Source of the DNA: Coleofasciculaceae cyanobacterium
Lineage (GTDB): Bacteria > Cyanobacteriota > Cyanobacteriia > Cyanobacteriales > Xenococcaceae
Length of the DNA: 64,000 bases
Direction: 5' to 3'
NCBI GenBank assembly: GCA_036703275.1
Contig: DATNPK010000089.1
Span: 1-64,000, forward strand
Under the pieces are notes generated by a model that was given only the letters and a program-made list of their open reading frames with translations, did not search any database and was not told the origin of the DNA. Of the stretch, positions 8,706 to 18,631 are shown piece by piece (position 1 is the stretch's first letter; each line of letters starts with the position of its first letter). The position numbers and the translations under genes are program-made.

Positions 8706-10718
8706 ATGCCAAAACAGATTATTATTGCAGAACAACATCACATAGCTGCTGTTTTCTGGGAAGAACAGATACAAGAATTAATTGTTGCGACTGGACATCA
8801 ACAGGTTAGTGATATTTATTTAGGTACAGTAGAAAATGTCATTCCTGGTATTGATGCTGCCTTTGTCAATATTGGTAATAGCGAACGCAATGGGTTTATT
8901 CACGTTACAGATCTAGGTCCATTGCGTCTTAAAAAAAGCGCAGCAGCCATTACCGAACTATTAATCCCTCAACAAAAGGCTCTGGTTCAGGTAATGAAGG
9001 AGCCGACAGGCAATAAAGGACCGAGACTCACTGGAAATATAACTCTTCCGGGTCGCTATTTAGTTTTGATGCCCTATGGCAAGGGAGTTAAGTTATCCCG
9101 TCGCATTTCTAATGAAAATGAGCGTAGCCGTCTTCGTGCTTTGGCAATTCTCATCAAACCCCCTGGTATGGGTTTATTGATTAGAACCGAGGCAGATGGT
9201 AAGGCGGAAGAAGCCATCATGGAAGATTTAGAATTTTTGCAAAAGCAGTGGGAGTCAATTCAGTATCAGGCAAATTATGCCAAGCCACCTGTCTTGCTCA
9301 ACCGCGATGATGATTTTATTCAACGTGTGCTGCGAGATACTTTCTCCGCCGAAGTAAATACCATTGTGGTCGATTCGTCAGCGGGAGTAAAAAGAGTCAA
9401 GCAACATTTGATGAACTGGAGTAGTGGTCGCTCTCCTCAAGGGGTATTTATTGATTACCATCGAGAACCACATCCTATTTTAGACTACTATCGCGTTAGT
9501 GCTGCGGTCAGAGAAGCCTTAAAACCCAGAGTAGAGTTGCCGTCTGGAGGGTATATTATTATTGAACCCACCGAAGCTTTAACCGTAATAGACGTGAACT
9601 CAGGTTCGTTTACTCGTTCGGCAACAGCTAGAGAAACAGTGCTGTGGACAAATACCGAAGCGGCAACGGAAATTGCCCGTCAGCTACGCTTGAGGAATAT
9701 CGGTGGGGTAATTGTCGTTGACTTTATTGACATGGACTCCCATGGCGACAAAATTAAATTGTTGGAACACTTTAACAACAGTTTTAAAGGAGATAAAGCT
9801 CGTCCTCAAATAGCTCAACTATCAGAACTAGGGTTAGTCGAGTTGACGCGCAAACGCCAAGGGAAAAATATTTATGAACTATTTGGTCAAACTTGTCATA
9901 CTTGCGGAGGTTTAGGTCAGATAGCGCATCTTCCCGGAAAATTAGAGGCAGAATCAATTGAAACATCACCGATAATCCCACCCGCAGCAATTCGTGAACC
10001 GATAAATACGATTCGTCCAGTCATTCCCTCTCCGATAGAAAGAGAAAAAGTAGAAGTATCTAGCAAACCTCTTCCCAACCTGAGTTACGACGATAATAAC
10101 CAACCGCCAGATTTAATTAATCATCCTAACTATCAGGAACAGGGCGTAAACAACAACGGTAATCGTCGTCGCCGTCGCAGTCGCCGCAACGATCTATTAA
10201 TCAAAGATGAATTAATGGAACAGGAGGTTATATCGACTGATGAAAGCTTACAGGATTCTGAAAACAATAGTGAAGAGCGCAAATCTCGGACTCAATCGCG
10301 ATCGCCGCGTCGAGATGAGGCTAACTTGGAAAAAGTTACGGTGGAAATGAATGATTTAGAACAAGAAATTTACGCCTTAATGGGAGTATCTCCTTTGGTT
10401 TATGCAGACCAATCTCAAGACCCAAAATCGGTATTAGTATATGTCAAAAAACCAGGAGAAGAATTGCCCACCACAGATTCACTCATCGTTTCAAACTTGG
10501 TAGAAACTGATACAGAAGCAGAACAACCTAAAGCCGAAAGAAAGCCCAGAACTAAAATCAAAAAAAATACAGTTCAAGACATAACTGAGTCAGAGCCTAT
10601 GCCGCAAACCGAGCCAGAAATTACCAATCTAACTGAGCCTGAGCCTTTAGCTCAAGAGGCTTCTACCGATCGTCGTCGTCGCCGTCGTCGTTCTTCGGCC
10701 AAGGAAGCAAATCTGTAA
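8706..10718 (+). CDS. rne: Ribonuclease E/G family endoribonuclease
   Basis: 670 residues, the size of the compact cyanobacterial RNase E. Order: S1 RNA-binding domain (~35-120), 5'-sensor/RNase-H-like parts, then the DNase-I-like catalytic domain with VIDVNSGSFT (~296) and VVDFIDMDS (~338), whose Asp residues bind Mg2+. The Zn-link is TCHTCGGLG (~398). The C-terminal ~250 residues are acidic/basic low complexity and presumably disordered, with RRRRRR patches at ~479 and at the very end: R656-R662 then SSA. That end matches the Arg-rich nonapeptide reported to bind PNPase in cyanobacterial RNase E. Role: mRNA decay and rRNA/tRNA processing. SD-like TGAGGAAA precedes the ATG. rnhB follows 98 bp downstream, a conserved cyanobacterial pair. 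Confidence 0.96.
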   Translation: MPKQIIIAEQHHIAAVFWEEQIQELIVATGHQQVSDIYLGTVENVIPGIDAAFVNIGNSERNGFIHVTDLGPLRLKKSAAAITELLIPQQKALVQVMKEPTGNKGPRLTGNITLPGRYLVLMPYGKGVKLSRRISNENERSRLRALAILIKPPGMGLLIRTEADGKAEEAIMEDLEFLQKQWESIQYQANYAKPPVLLNRDDDFIQRVLRDTFSAEVNTIVVDSSAGVKRVKQHLMNWSSGRSPQGVFIDYHREPHPILDYYRVSAAVREALKPRVELPSGGYIIIEPTEALTVIDVNSGSFTRSATARETVLWTNTEAATEIARQLRLRNIGGVIVVDFIDMDSHGDKIKLLEHFNNSFKGDKARPQIAQLSELGLVELTRKRQGKNIYELFGQTCHTCGGLGQIAHLPGKLEAESIETSPIIPPAAIREPINTIRPVIPSPIEREKVEVSSKPLPNLSYDDNNQPPDLINHPNYQEQGVNNNGNRRRRRSRRNDLLIKDELMEQEVISTDESLQDSENNSEERKSRTQSRSPRRDEANLEKVTVEMNDLEQEIYALMGVSPLVYADQSQDPKSVLVYVKKPGEELPTTDSLIVSNLVETDTEAEQPKAERKPRTKIKKNTVQDITESEPMPQTEPEITNLTEPEPLAQEASTDRRRRRRRSSAKEANL

Positions 10719-10816
10719 ACGCTGGGAAAAACTCAGTTTATCTTCAATAATTTGGTGGAAAGAAGAAAACAAAATGTGTATTTAATTTTCCCCAATTTAT
10801 CTTTGAAGCTAGCTTG

Positions 10817-11434
10817 ATGAATAAACCTTCTTTCGATCATTCTTTATTGGCAGAATTTAGCTCTCACTATACTTTAATTGCAGGAGTAGATGAAGTTGGC
10901 AGAGGTGCTTTGTTTGGTCCTGTAGTTGCAGCAGCAGTAGTTTTACCTCTGTCGGCTATTCCTCAGTTAATTGCCCTGGGAGTTAAAGACAGTAAAACAT
11001 TGTCCTGGTCAAAACGTCAGGAATTAATTGGGCCGATCGAGGTGGTGGTGACTAGTTGGCATATTAGCTGTGCTAGCGTTGCCGAGATAGATCGGCTGAA
11101 TATTTTTCACGCTTCTTTGCTAGCAATGAAACGATGCGTGATGGGCTTGGAAGCTACTCCAAATATCTGTTTAGTGGATGGTAAGTTTGCGATCGCTGAT
11201 TTAGATCTTCCCCAAAAAACCCTGATTAAAGGAGATTTGCGATCGCCGATTATTGCAGCAGCCAGTATTTTAGCCAAAGTATGGCGTGATGAGTTGATTA
11301 CTGATTTAGCTCAAAAATATCCAGAATATGATTTGGCTAATAACAAAGGATATCCCACTGCCAAACATAGATTAGCTATTAAACAATATGGAATATGTGC
11401 CGAACATCGTCGTTCGTTTAAATCCTGCCAGTAG
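10817..11434 (+). CDS. rnhB: Ribonuclease HII
   Basis: About 205 residues from the ATG at 10817 (a TTG one codon upstream is also open). AGVDEVGRGALFGPVVAAAV near 24-43 holds the DE catalytic pair. The metal-binding Asp of VDGKF and the Asp in KVWRDELI complete the set. It cleaves RNA in RNA-DNA hybrids and removes misincorporated ribonucleotides. Downstream of rne on the same strand, probably cotranscribed; convergent with the DUF1997 gene with a 29-bp gap. Confidence 0.96.
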   Translation: MNKPSFDHSLLAEFSSHYTLIAGVDEVGRGALFGPVVAAAVVLPLSAIPQLIALGVKDSKTLSWSKRQELIGPIEVVVTSWHISCASVAEIDRLNIFHASLLAMKRCVMGLEATPNICLVDGKFAIADLDLPQKTLIKGDLRSPIIAAASILAKVWRDELITDLAQKYPEYDLANNKGYPTAKHRLAIKQYGICAEHRRSFKSCQ

Positions 11435-11463
11435 CTTGGTGAAACGAAAACTTCTGTCTTCGC

Positions 11464-12048
11464 TTAATATCCCAGATCGGGAGACAATCTGGCTGAAGAT
11501 TTTGGTTTTAACTGCACTTCTTGAGATGCCCAGGTGCGATAGTCTTGAACTAGCTGAGTGGTTAGCTTTTGTTTGATTCTACCCAAAACTCCTTTGAGTA
11601 ATGTGTTGCCAGCTCTTTCTAAAAATGGTTTAGGGGTAAACATTAAAGCCGTAGGCAATTCAACTCCAACCTCTAAATCAGCTTGACCCTCAATAATAGT
11701 CAGACCCTGAAATTCGCGAGGATATAAAACTCCTTTCAGCTTCAGGGAAAAACGTTCATTAATATAGTCAATGCCTTTAATTTGACAATGTTCAGATTTC
11801 AAATATACACTGCCGTTAGAGCCAGACCAAACTTTCAGCAACACAATTGGCTGGAAATGATACATCTCCATAAAATTAATTGGTCGCATTTTTAATTCGT
11901 ATAAATCTTCAGATATCTGCTTCATTAGTCGTGGCTCGGCGATCGCATTGACCAATCTTCTTGGTTGGCGTAGGTAATGCTGTATTGGTGTTGCCTCGTT
12001 GTTTACTGATATCTCGACTGATTCTGAAGCGTTGAAACTGACGTACAT
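11464..12048 (-). CDS. DUF1997 family protein
   Basis: 194 residues. Recognised from the overall pattern of the cyanobacterial/plastid DUF1997 family: N-terminal strands with a conserved YLRQPRRLVNAI segment, LYELKMRPINFMEMYHFQPIVLLKVW in the middle, and a C-terminal GVELPTALMFTPKPFLERAGN then an amphipathic helix. The general shape is a SRPBCC-like lipid-binding fold, which is inference. No signal peptide or membrane span. Function unknown. Divergent from pheA. The start could be ATG 12048; the neighbouring sequence does not decide. Confidence 0.75.
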   Translation of the reverse strand: MYVSFNASESVEISVNNEATPIQHYLRQPRRLVNAIAEPRLMKQISEDLYELKMRPINFMEMYHFQPIVLLKVWSGSNGSVYLKSEHCQIKGIDYINERFSLKLKGVLYPREFQGLTIIEGQADLEVGVELPTALMFTPKPFLERAGNTLLKGVLGRIKQKLTTQLVQDYRTWASQEVQLKPKSSARLSPDLGY

Positions 12049-12169
12049 GAGTGGAACTACTAAACTTTTTACTATTTCTTAATCTTAGGTTACATTTCGT
12101 GAACAAGTTATCTTTATGTAAAAAAATGATACCTTCGTTATATTGTTACGTCTTCAAATTTTAATTTTT

Positions 12170-13075
12170 ATGAAGCTTTCTCTGGCGTATCTTGGTCCTA
12201 CAGGCACTAATTCTGAAACTGCTGCACTGACATATTCAGCTTGGTTATCTAAAAACCGACAATTTACAACTACTCTATGTCCCTATCCCAGTATTGCTCT
12301 GGCTCTACAGTCTGTAGCAAGAGGCGAAGTCGATTTAGCCGTAGTTCCCATCGAAAATTCGATTGAGGGCAGCGTAACTGTAGTTTTAGATACTTTATGG
12401 CAGTCTTCTAGTCTCCAAGTTCATCAGGAACTAACTCTTCCTATTTATCACGGATTGTTATCTTTTAGTCAATCGCTAGAACAGCTTGAAACTATTTATT
12501 CCCATCCTCAAGCTTTGGCCCAATGTCAGAAATGGTTAGAAAATTTTTTGCCACAGGTTCAGCTTGTTCCTACGAGATCTACAACCGAAGGAATTAAGCT
12601 GCTTAAAGAGGATTTAACCGCAGCGGCGATCGCTTCGCCAAGAGCTTCTGAGCTATATCAAGTGCCGTTATTAGAATCAGATATTAAAGATAGTCCTGAT
12701 AACTGTACTCGCTTTTGGATTATCAGTTCTCAAGTTAGCCATAAGCCTAACGGCATCCTAAAGGATACCGCTTCGCATATAGCTTCGCTACGCGGTAGCC
12801 ATCTTTCTTTAGCTTTCAGTTTATCCAAAAATGCCCCTGGAGCATTGGTTAAAGCGTTAGAAATTTTTGCTCGTAGAGAAATCAATCTTAGTAAAATTGA
12901 ATCTCGTCCAACTAAGCGTTCTTTAGGCGAATATATTTTCTTTATAAATTTAGAAGGAAACTCTCACAATCCTGAGATTATCGCAGCTTTAGCCGAACTA
13001 TCTAAATGTACAGAAAATTTAAAAATATTTGGCAATTATAATCAGCTAGACGTTGAAATAGCTTCGTTCAATTAA
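12170..13075 (+). CDS. pheA: Prephenate dehydratase
   Basis: About 301 residues from ATG 12170 (MKLSLAYLGPTGTNSE); an upstream TTG at 12143 is less likely. Catalytic domain: GPTGTNSETA, VDLAVVPIENSIEGSV (~65-80) and DNCTRFWII (~178-186) with the conserved Thr-Arg-Phe. C-terminal ACT regulatory domain: LSLAFSLSKNAPGALVKAL and INLSKIESRPTK, the ESRP motif being the Phe-binding site. It converts prephenate to phenylpyruvate for Phe synthesis and is expected to be feedback-inhibited by Phe. Odd: the linker just before the ACT domain (about residues 194-210, bases 12751-12800) is encoded by a palindromic repeat shared with an intergenic element at 40667-40687. Confidence 0.95.
   Translation: MKLSLAYLGPTGTNSETAALTYSAWLSKNRQFTTTLCPYPSIALALQSVARGEVDLAVVPIENSIEGSVTVVLDTLWQSSSLQVHQELTLPIYHGLLSFSQSLEQLETIYSHPQALAQCQKWLENFLPQVQLVPTRSTTEGIKLLKEDLTAAAIASPRASELYQVPLLESDIKDSPDNCTRFWIISSQVSHKPNGILKDTASHIASLRGSHLSLAFSLSKNAPGALVKALEIFARREINLSKIESRPTKRSLGEYIFFINLEGNSHNPEIIAALAELSKCTENLKIFGNYNQLDVEIASFN
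12751..12800. repeat. Short palindromic repeat inside pheA
   Basis: Contains ATCCT-AAAGGAT and GCTAC-gcg-GTAGC palindromes. Bases 12760-12780 match 40667-40687 at 19 of 21 positions. It is translated in frame as a linker peptide (NGILKDTASHIASLRG). Typical of cyanobacterial small dispersed repeats. Confidence 0.65.
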
Positions 13076-13143
13076 ATTGATTTTTTGGGGTTATCTGCGC
13101 ATGATAATCTCCTACTCTTCACCATGCTGTTTGAAGTTAAATA

Positions 13144-13785
13144 TTAATTATCAAGAGCATCTTTAAGCGCAGTTCTAGCTGCTAAATGATTACGAGTAGA
13201 ACTAAGGATCTCTTGTTCTCTTTGCAGACGTTTTAGGGTATCTTGCATCTCTAATAGCGCTTGCTGTTCTGATGCTACTCCATATAAGTTACTAGCTATC
13301 CAATATGATAATTCTGTAGGTGAACTAGGCAAATCATCGGGAAGTTCAATCTTTTGACTAGTCAATTTGGCAGAGAGATGCACTACATCTCTAAGCAATT
13401 CTTCAACTTCAGTCGCCATAGGACTCAAATCTTCCGCAGACGGTCGATCCTCAATCCACTCTACTAAACCCACGCGATAGGGTTTTTCGCGAACATATTC
13501 CAAAACTTTAAATCTTTGTTGACCAAAAGAAAGCATTTTCATTCGGTCATCAGGTAATCGCTGAAAGTGAAGAATTTCGGCGCAACAGCCATACTCCGCA
13601 ATTTCTCCTGTGGTAGGATCGATTGACAACACTCCAAAGCGACGATCGTGTTCTAGGATCGTGTTCATCATGATCCGATAACGATATTCAAAAATGTGTA
13701 ACGGTAATGGACGGCTGGGAAATAAAACTACTTCAGGGAGGGGAAATAAAGGTAATTCTCTAACTGCGATTGAAGGAAATGCCAT
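13144..13785 (-). CDS. Lon substrate-binding-domain (LON/ASB) protein
   Basis: 213 residues. The N-terminal ~110 residues follow the Lon N-domain: VRELPLFPLPEVVLFPSRPLPLHIFEYRYR and RFGVLSIDP. The remainder is helical. There is no AAA+ or protease domain, so it is a stand-alone LON-domain protein; these are conserved in cyanobacteria directly downstream of rpsJ as here. Possible adaptor or chaperone role is inference. ATG at 13785, 125 bp after rpsJ with a 13-bp inverted repeat in the spacer. Confidence 0.88.
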   Translation of the reverse strand: MAFPSIAVRELPLFPLPEVVLFPSRPLPLHIFEYRYRIMMNTILEHDRRFGVLSIDPTTGEIAEYGCCAEILHFQRLPDDRMKMLSFGQQRFKVLEYVREKPYRVGLVEWIEDRPSAEDLSPMATEVEELLRDVVHLSAKLTSQKIELPDDLPSSPTELSYWIASNLYGVASEQQALLEMQDTLKRLQREQEILSSTRNHLAARTALKDALDN

Positions 13786-13855
13786 CTAAACTTGTTTCTA
13801 GCTATAACTAGTGTTACTACTTATTTACTTTAGCTGATTTTTCCTCAAAGCGTAC

Positions 13856-13905
13856 CTACCAGAATAACGCTCTAGGATACTAATATCAAAGGGTTATTCT
13901 GGTAG
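13856..13905 (-). other. 13-bp inverted repeat between rpsJ and LON gene
   Basis: CTACCAGAATAAC (13856-13868) is perfectly complementary to GTTATTCTGGTAG (13893-13905), loop 24 nt, starting 6 bp after the rpsJ stop in transcription sense. No T-run follows on the minus strand. Candidate transcript 3'-end or processing hairpin that would uncouple the LON gene from the ribosomal operon. Confidence 0.6.
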
Positions 13906-13910
13906 TAAGT

Positions 13911-14228
13911 CTAAAGTTTAACTTCAATATCAACGCCAGCAGGAAGGTCTAATTTCATCAAAGCGTCGATAGTTTTGGAAGAAGGCTTATATATATCAAT
14001 AATACGGCGGTGGGTACGAGTTTCAAAATGTTCGCGAGAGTCTTTATCGACGTGAGGCGATCGCAAAACACAATAAATTTTCCTTTTTGTCGGTAAAGGT
14101 ATTGGACCAACGGCGGAGGCATTAGTTCGGTTGGCCGTATCGACAATCTTTTCACAAGATGTGTCAAGTAAGCGTTGATCGAATGCTTTAAGGCGAATGC
14201 GTATTTTTTGTTGTTGAATCGTTGCCAT
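13911..14228 (-). CDS. rpsJ: 30S ribosomal protein S10
   Basis: 105 residues, full length. [23 protein letters not shown] at the start and [22 protein letters not shown] in the middle are the S10 signature. Component of the 30S head, also the NusE transcription antitermination factor in bacteria. Last ribosomal gene of the str operon here, 197 bp after tuf. ATG at 14228. Confidence 0.98.
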   Translation of the reverse strand: MATIQQQKIRIRLKAFDQRLLDTSCEKIVDTANRTNASAVGPIPLPTKRKIYCVLRSPHVDKDSREHFETRTHRRIIDIYKPSSKTIDALMKLDLPAGVDIEVKL

Positions 14229-14334
14229 ATTGTTTAGTTGTCGAGGTACGGGTATTTAATCAAATATCGCTCAAAAGCAAATTAACATTTCCCAGAATAA
14301 TATTTGCCAGGCTTCATTGTCTCATAAAAACTAA

Positions 14335-14382
14335 GAGAGTAGACCACGCTAGTTAGAATTTTGCCTGGCTCGGTCTACTCTC
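14335..14382 (-). other. 11-bp inverted repeat between tuf and rpsJ
   Basis: GAGAGTAGACC (14335-14345) pairs perfectly with GGTCTACTCTC (14372-14382), loop 26 nt. In transcription sense it is followed by TTAGTTTTTA, so it may be a partial terminator or an RNase processing site setting the tuf/rpsJ ratio. Confidence 0.6.
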
Positions 14383-14425
14383 AAAGGTTTGGTTGCTTGT
14401 TTTAGATTAGTTGTGTCCTACGGAC

Positions 14426-15655
14426 CTACTTAATAATCTTAGAGACTACTCCAGCACCAATCGTGCGACCACCTTCGCGAATTGCAAAGCGCATTCCCTG
14501 TTCGATGGCGATCGCGTTAATTAGTTCGACATTCATTTTAATGCGATCGCCAGGCATTACCATTTCTACTGCACTGCCATCATCAGCAGTATAGTCGGTG
14601 ATAGTACCAGTTACGTCAGTTGTACGAACATAAAATTGAGGACGGTAATTTTTGAAGAAAGGAGTATGACGACCACCTTCTTCTTTAGTTAAAACATAAA
14701 CTTCTCCTTCAAATTCAGTATGAGGAGTGATTGAACCAGGTTTAGCCAAAACCATACCGCGTTCAATATCTTCTTTGTTAATACCGCGAAGCAGTACACC
14801 AACGTTATCCCCTGCCATACCTTGATCTAGAGTTTTCTGGAACATTTCTACTCCAGTAACAGCAGCGGTGCGGGTATCTCTAATTCCAATAATTGCAATG
14901 GTTTCGCCAACTTTAACGACACCGCGCTCAATACGACCAGTTGCAACAGTGCCACGACCAGTAATAGAGAATACATCCTCTACCGCCATTAAGAAAGGCT
15001 TATCAATTTCACGTTCAGGAGTAGGAATATAAGTATCTACTTGTTCCATTAGGGCATGAATTTTATCAACCCACTCATTTTCACCTTTTTTAGTGTCGGG
15101 TTTAGCAGACAAAGCTTCTACTGCTTTCAAAGCAGAACCAGAAACAATCGGGATATCGTCACCAGGAAAATCGTACTCGCTCAATAGCTCACGAATTTCC
15201 AATTCAACCAATTCAAGTAATTCTTCGTCATCTACTTGATCTTCTTTGTTCATGAAGACTACTAGGCTAGGAACACCTACTTGTTTGGCCAATAGAATAT
15301 GTTCGCGAGTTTGAGGCATAGGACCATCTGCTGCCGATACCACTAGAATACCGCCATCCATTTGGGCAGCACCAGTAATCATGTTTTTCACATAGTCAGC
15401 ATGTCCAGGACAGTCTACGTGAGCGTAGTGACGCTTTTCAGTCTCATATTCAACGTGAGCAGTATTAATAGTGATGCCACGTGCTTTTTCTTCAGGAGCA
15501 GCATCAATATCTTCGTAATTTCTCGCTTTGGCATTACCCGTAGCAGCCAAGGCTAAAGTAATTGCTGCTGTCAAAGTAGTTTTACCATGGTCTACATGAC
15601 CTACGGTTCCAATATTAGCGTGGTCTTTAGTACGTTCAAACTTTGCGCGTGCCAT
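14426..15655 (-). CDS. tuf: Elongation factor Tu
   Basis: 409 residues, the cyanobacterial/plastid length. Domain 1 carries G1 GHVDHGKT (~19-26), the switch I region [15 protein letters not shown]3 [21 protein letters not shown]4 NKED and G5 SGSALK. Domains 2 and 3 follow with [12 protein letters not shown] and the C-terminal GVVSKIIK. It delivers aminoacyl-tRNA to the ribosome A site. The 20-bp spacer after fusA indicates cotranscription. ATG at 15655. Confidence 0.99.
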   Translation of the reverse strand: MARAKFERTKDHANIGTVGHVDHGKTTLTAAITLALAATGNAKARNYEDIDAAPEEKARGITINTAHVEYETEKRHYAHVDCPGHADYVKNMITGAAQMDGGILVVSAADGPMPQTREHILLAKQVGVPSLVVFMNKEDQVDDEELLELVELEIRELLSEYDFPGDDIPIVSGSALKAVEALSAKPDTKKGENEWVDKIHALMEQVDTYIPTPEREIDKPFLMAVEDVFSITGRGTVATGRIERGVVKVGETIAIIGIRDTRTAAVTGVEMFQKTLDQGMAGDNVGVLLRGINKEDIERGMVLAKPGSITPHTEFEGEVYVLTKEEGGRHTPFFKNYRPQFYVRTTDVTGTITDYTADDGSAVEMVMPGDRIKMNVELINAIAIEQGMRFAIREGGRTIGAGVVSKIIK

Positions 15656-15674
15656 TAATTGATTTATTCCTTAT

Positions 15675-17756
15675 TTAAACTAAAGTGTTCCCTTTGTTTT
15701 TTGCGATTATTACCTCAGCTTCATTGCTTGGAACATCGCTATATTCACTAAACTCCATTGAAAATATACCTCGTCCCTGAGTTTTAGAACGGATATCTGT
15801 TGCATAGCCAAACATTTTTGCTAAAGGGACTTGAGCATCTATTTTTGCTATGCCACTTTCGGAGTTCATACCTTCAATATTGCCCCGACGCGAATTTAAG
15901 TCTCCGATTACATCTCCTAAAAAATCTTCAGGAACTTCGACTTCAACTTTCATCATCGGTTCTAATACCACAGGAGCAGCCCGATTTACTGCATCTCTAA
16001 TTGCCATAGAACCTGCTACTTTAAAAGCCATCTCGTTAGAATCTACATCGTGGTATGAACCATCCACTAAAGTTACTTTGATATCTATCAAAGGATATCC
16101 TGACAAGATACCAGATTCACAAGTTTGTTTCACTCCTTGTTCAATTGCCGGAATATATTCTTTGGGAATAGTACCGCCGACAATTTTGGAAACAAACTCA
16201 AAACCAGTAGCTGATTCGGCAGGCTCAATTTCTAATACGGCATGACCATACTGACCTTTACCTCCACTTTGCTTTATGTATTTACCTTCCCCTCGGCTGC
16301 TTTTACGAATTGTTTCTCGATATGCCACTTGAGGTTTCCCTACGGTAGCTTCGACATTAAATTCTCTCAGCATCCGATCTACCAAAATTTCTAGATGAAG
16401 TTCACCCATTCCCGCAATTACGGTCTGATTGGTTTCGGGGTTAGTACTAACGCGAAACGTAGGATCTTCATCACTAAGAGTCTGTAGAGCTTTGGATAGC
16501 TTTTCTACATCACTCTTCGTTTGAGGTTCTACAGCCACAGAAATTACTGGCTCAGGAACATAGAGAGACTCTAAAATAATGGGATTTTTATCATCGCATA
16601 AAGTGTCACCAGTCGCTGCAACCTTAAGACCGACTATTGCACCCAAATCTCCTGCTCTAAGTTCGTCAACCTCAATTCGCTCATTGGACTTTAAGACTAC
16701 TAAGCGAGAAATTCGTTCTTTCTTTTGCTTGGTAGAGTTATAGACATAAGTTCCTTTTTCCAAAACTCCAGAATAAACTCTTACAAAAGTCAGGCGACCA
16801 AACTTATCAGAAGCAATTTTAAACGCTAATGCTGAAAATGGCTCTTCATCGCTGGAATGTCTAACTGCCTCATCTCCATTGGGCAATTCTCCTAAAATAG
16901 GAGGCACTTCCGAAGGAGCAGGTAGATAATCAACTACCGCATCCAAAAGAACTTGAACTCCCTTATTTTTAAATGCAGAACCACACAACATTGGCATAAT
17001 TGAACCATTGATTGTCCCTTGGCGAATTGCTGCCTTTATTTCGGCTTCGCTAAACTCCTCTTCCATCATAAACTTCTCAAGGAGTGCCTCATCAGTTTCA
17101 GCGATAGATTCAATTAGCTTTGCTCTATATTCTTGAGCTTGAGCTTGAAGCTCATTGGGAATATCAGCTTCTTCTATTTCTTTTCCTAAATCATCTTTAT
17201 AAATAATGGCTCTCATTTTGACTAAATCGACGATCCCTTGAAATCCTCCTTCGCTGCCGATAGGAATCTGAATTGGTACCGCATTTGCCTGGAGACGGTC
17301 TTTAATCTGCTCATAAACTTTAAAAAAGTTTGCCCCCGTGCGATCCATTTTATTTACAAAAGCGATTCTTGGAACTTTGTATCGATTCGCTTGTCGCCAA
17401 ACAGTTTCTGATTGAGGCTGTACACCTCCAACCGAGCAAAAAACAGCGATTACACCGTCAAGAACCCGCATGGAACGCTCGACTTCAATTGTGAAATCAA
17501 CGTGTCCTGGGGTATCGATAATGTTAATTTTATGATCCTTCCAACTGGTGCTGATAGCAGCAGCGGTTATGGTGATACCTCTCTCCTGCTCCTGCTGCAT
17601 CCAGTCCATCGTGGCAGAGCCATCGTGAACCTCGCCCATTTTGTAGGCGATGCCAGTGTAGAAAAGAATTCGTTCTGTTGTTGTTGTTTTGCCCGCATCT
17701 ATGTGAGCTGCGATACCTATATTTCGTACTCGCTCGAGCGGGATAATACGTCCCAC
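15675..17756 (-). CDS. fusA: Elongation factor G
   Basis: 693 residues, full length. G1 [13 protein letters not shown] at ~17-29, [15 protein letters not shown]3 DTPGHVDF, G4 NKMDR, then domains II-V ending [24 protein letters not shown]-driven translocase of the ribosome. The start is GTG at 17754-17756, supported by a perfect Shine-Dalgarno AAAGGAGGT at 17761-17769 (minus strand), only 4 nt upstream. A perfect 20-bp palindrome overlaps that SD. Followed by tuf after 20 bp. Confidence 0.99.
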   Translation of the reverse strand: MGRIIPLERVRNIGIAAHIDAGKTTTTERILFYTGIAYKMGEVHDGSATMDWMQQEQERGITITAAAISTSWKDHKINIIDTPGHVDFTIEVERSMRVLDGVIAVFCSVGGVQPQSETVWRQANRYKVPRIAFVNKMDRTGANFFKVYEQIKDRLQANAVPIQIPIGSEGGFQGIVDLVKMRAIIYKDDLGKEIEEADIPNELQAQAQEYRAKLIESIAETDEALLEKFMMEEEFSEAEIKAAIRQGTINGSIMPMLCGSAFKNKGVQVLLDAVVDYLPAPSEVPPILGELPNGDEAVRHSSDEEPFSALAFKIASDKFGRLTFVRVYSGVLEKGTYVYNSTKQKKERISRLVVLKSNERIEVDELRAGDLGAIVGLKVAATGDTLCDDKNPIILESLYVPEPVISVAVEPQTKSDVEKLSKALQTLSDEDPTFRVSTNPETNQTVIAGMGELHLEILVDRMLREFNVEATVGKPQVAYRETIRKSSRGEGKYIKQSGGKGQYGHAVLEIEPAESATGFEFVSKIVGGTIPKEYIPAIEQGVKQTCESGILSGYPLIDIKVTLVDGSYHDVDSNEMAFKVAGSMAIRDAVNRAAPVVLEPMMKVEVEVPEDFLGDVIGDLNSRRGNIEGMNSESGIAKIDAQVPLAKMFGYATDIRSKTQGRGIFSMEFSEYSDVPSNEAEVIIAKNKGNTLV

Positions 17757-17760
17757 AAAT

Positions 17761-17786
17761 ACCTCCTTTCATCTTGCAAGATGAAA
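17761..17786 (-). promoter_or_regulatory. Perfect SD and adjoining palindrome before fusA
   Basis: AAAGGAGGT (17761-17769, minus strand) is a nine-base anti-SD complement. Directly abutting it, 17767-17786 is a perfect palindrome (TTTCATCTTG and its complement), able to form an 8-bp hairpin with a TGCA loop that takes in the first three bases of the SD. Candidate translational control element. Confidence 0.6.
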
Positions 17787-17825
17787 TTGCTAGATGTTTT
17801 TAACAATGCTTGAGCAGGCTCTCGG

Positions 17826-17857
17826 TAGATCGACAGAGGAGTCTGTGACTCGATCTA
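17826..17857 (-). other. Hairpin in the rpsG-fusA spacer
   Basis: TAGATCGA (17826-17833) and TCGATCTA (17850-17857) are perfectly complementary, with an inner CAGA/TCTG helix. It lies ~70 bp upstream of the fusA start and lacks a T-run in either direction. Confidence 0.55.
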
Positions 17858-18160
17858 ACACCGTTTATAATTCTATACTTTTATCTAAAAATTAAAGTAC
17901 TAACCCTAAATATTGCTACTGTTAGTGTGTTGCACTTGGGATCAATAGCAGATAGATTTACTTCTAATTGAAATTTCTCTTTGCTAATTGAGAAATAACC
18001 AGATTGGAAGAAAATAGTCGATTTTGAGGAGCAAATCTTTTCAGAATTTACTCCCACTGTCCATCATAATTAAATAATGAGAGCCAAAATTTAATTTGAG
18101 ATTAGTTGCGCCTTTACTTAATCAGCTATGTCATTGTCTAAAGCAACTTTAACTCTTGAT
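17858..18160. other. Long rpsG-fusA spacer
   Basis: Together with the elements above, 404 bp separate rpsG from fusA, long for a str operon. No ORF seen. May hold an internal fusA-tuf promoter; no clear -35/-10 pair could be assigned. Confidence 0.4.
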
Positions 18161-18631
18161 TTAATAACGATAATGAGCAAAAGCTTTGTTAGCTTCTGCC
18201 ATACGATGAGTTTCGTCTCTTTTTTTCATGGCACCACCTGTTTCGTTAGCAGCATCCATAATTTCGCTAGCCAGCTTAGTCGCCATGGTACGGCCACCTC
18301 GGGCGCGAGCAAACTGAATTAACCAACGTAGAGCTAAGGTTGTTCCTCTTCCTTGTCTAACTTCCATGGGAACTTGGTATGTTGCTCCACCTACTCGGCG
18401 AGCTTTAACTTCTACTAAAGGAGTAAGGTTTTTTATGGCTTGCTCAAATACTTCAATTGGCTCGTTTGCTGTTCTTTCGCCAATGATACTCATAGCATCA
18501 TAAATGATACGAGACGCTAAAGATTGCTTTCCACTACGCATGATTCTTCTAATTGTCATGCTAAGCAAACGGCTATTATAAACTGGATCGGGGGGAACTG
18601 GACGCTTTTTATTACTAGAACGACGAGACAT
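18161..18631 (-). CDS. rpsG: 30S ribosomal protein S7
   Basis: 156 residues. [20 protein letters not shown] start, [21 protein letters not shown] and [16 protein letters not shown] are S7 signatures; the C-terminal half ends KAFAHYRY. Primary 16S 3'-domain binder and head assembly protein. ATG at 18631; 324 bp from rpsL. Confidence 0.99.
   Translation of the reverse strand: MSRRSSNKKRPVPPDPVYNSRLLSMTIRRIMRSGKQSLASRIIYDAMSIIGERTANEPIEVFEQAIKNLTPLVEVKARRVGGATYQVPMEVRQGRGTTLALRWLIQFARARGGRTMATKLASEIMDAANETGGAMKKRDETHRMAEANKAFAHYRY

Noticed and set aside
16999-17813. Plus-strand ORFs antisense to fusA
   Set aside because: Frame shadows of a strongly coding gene with no domain similarity.
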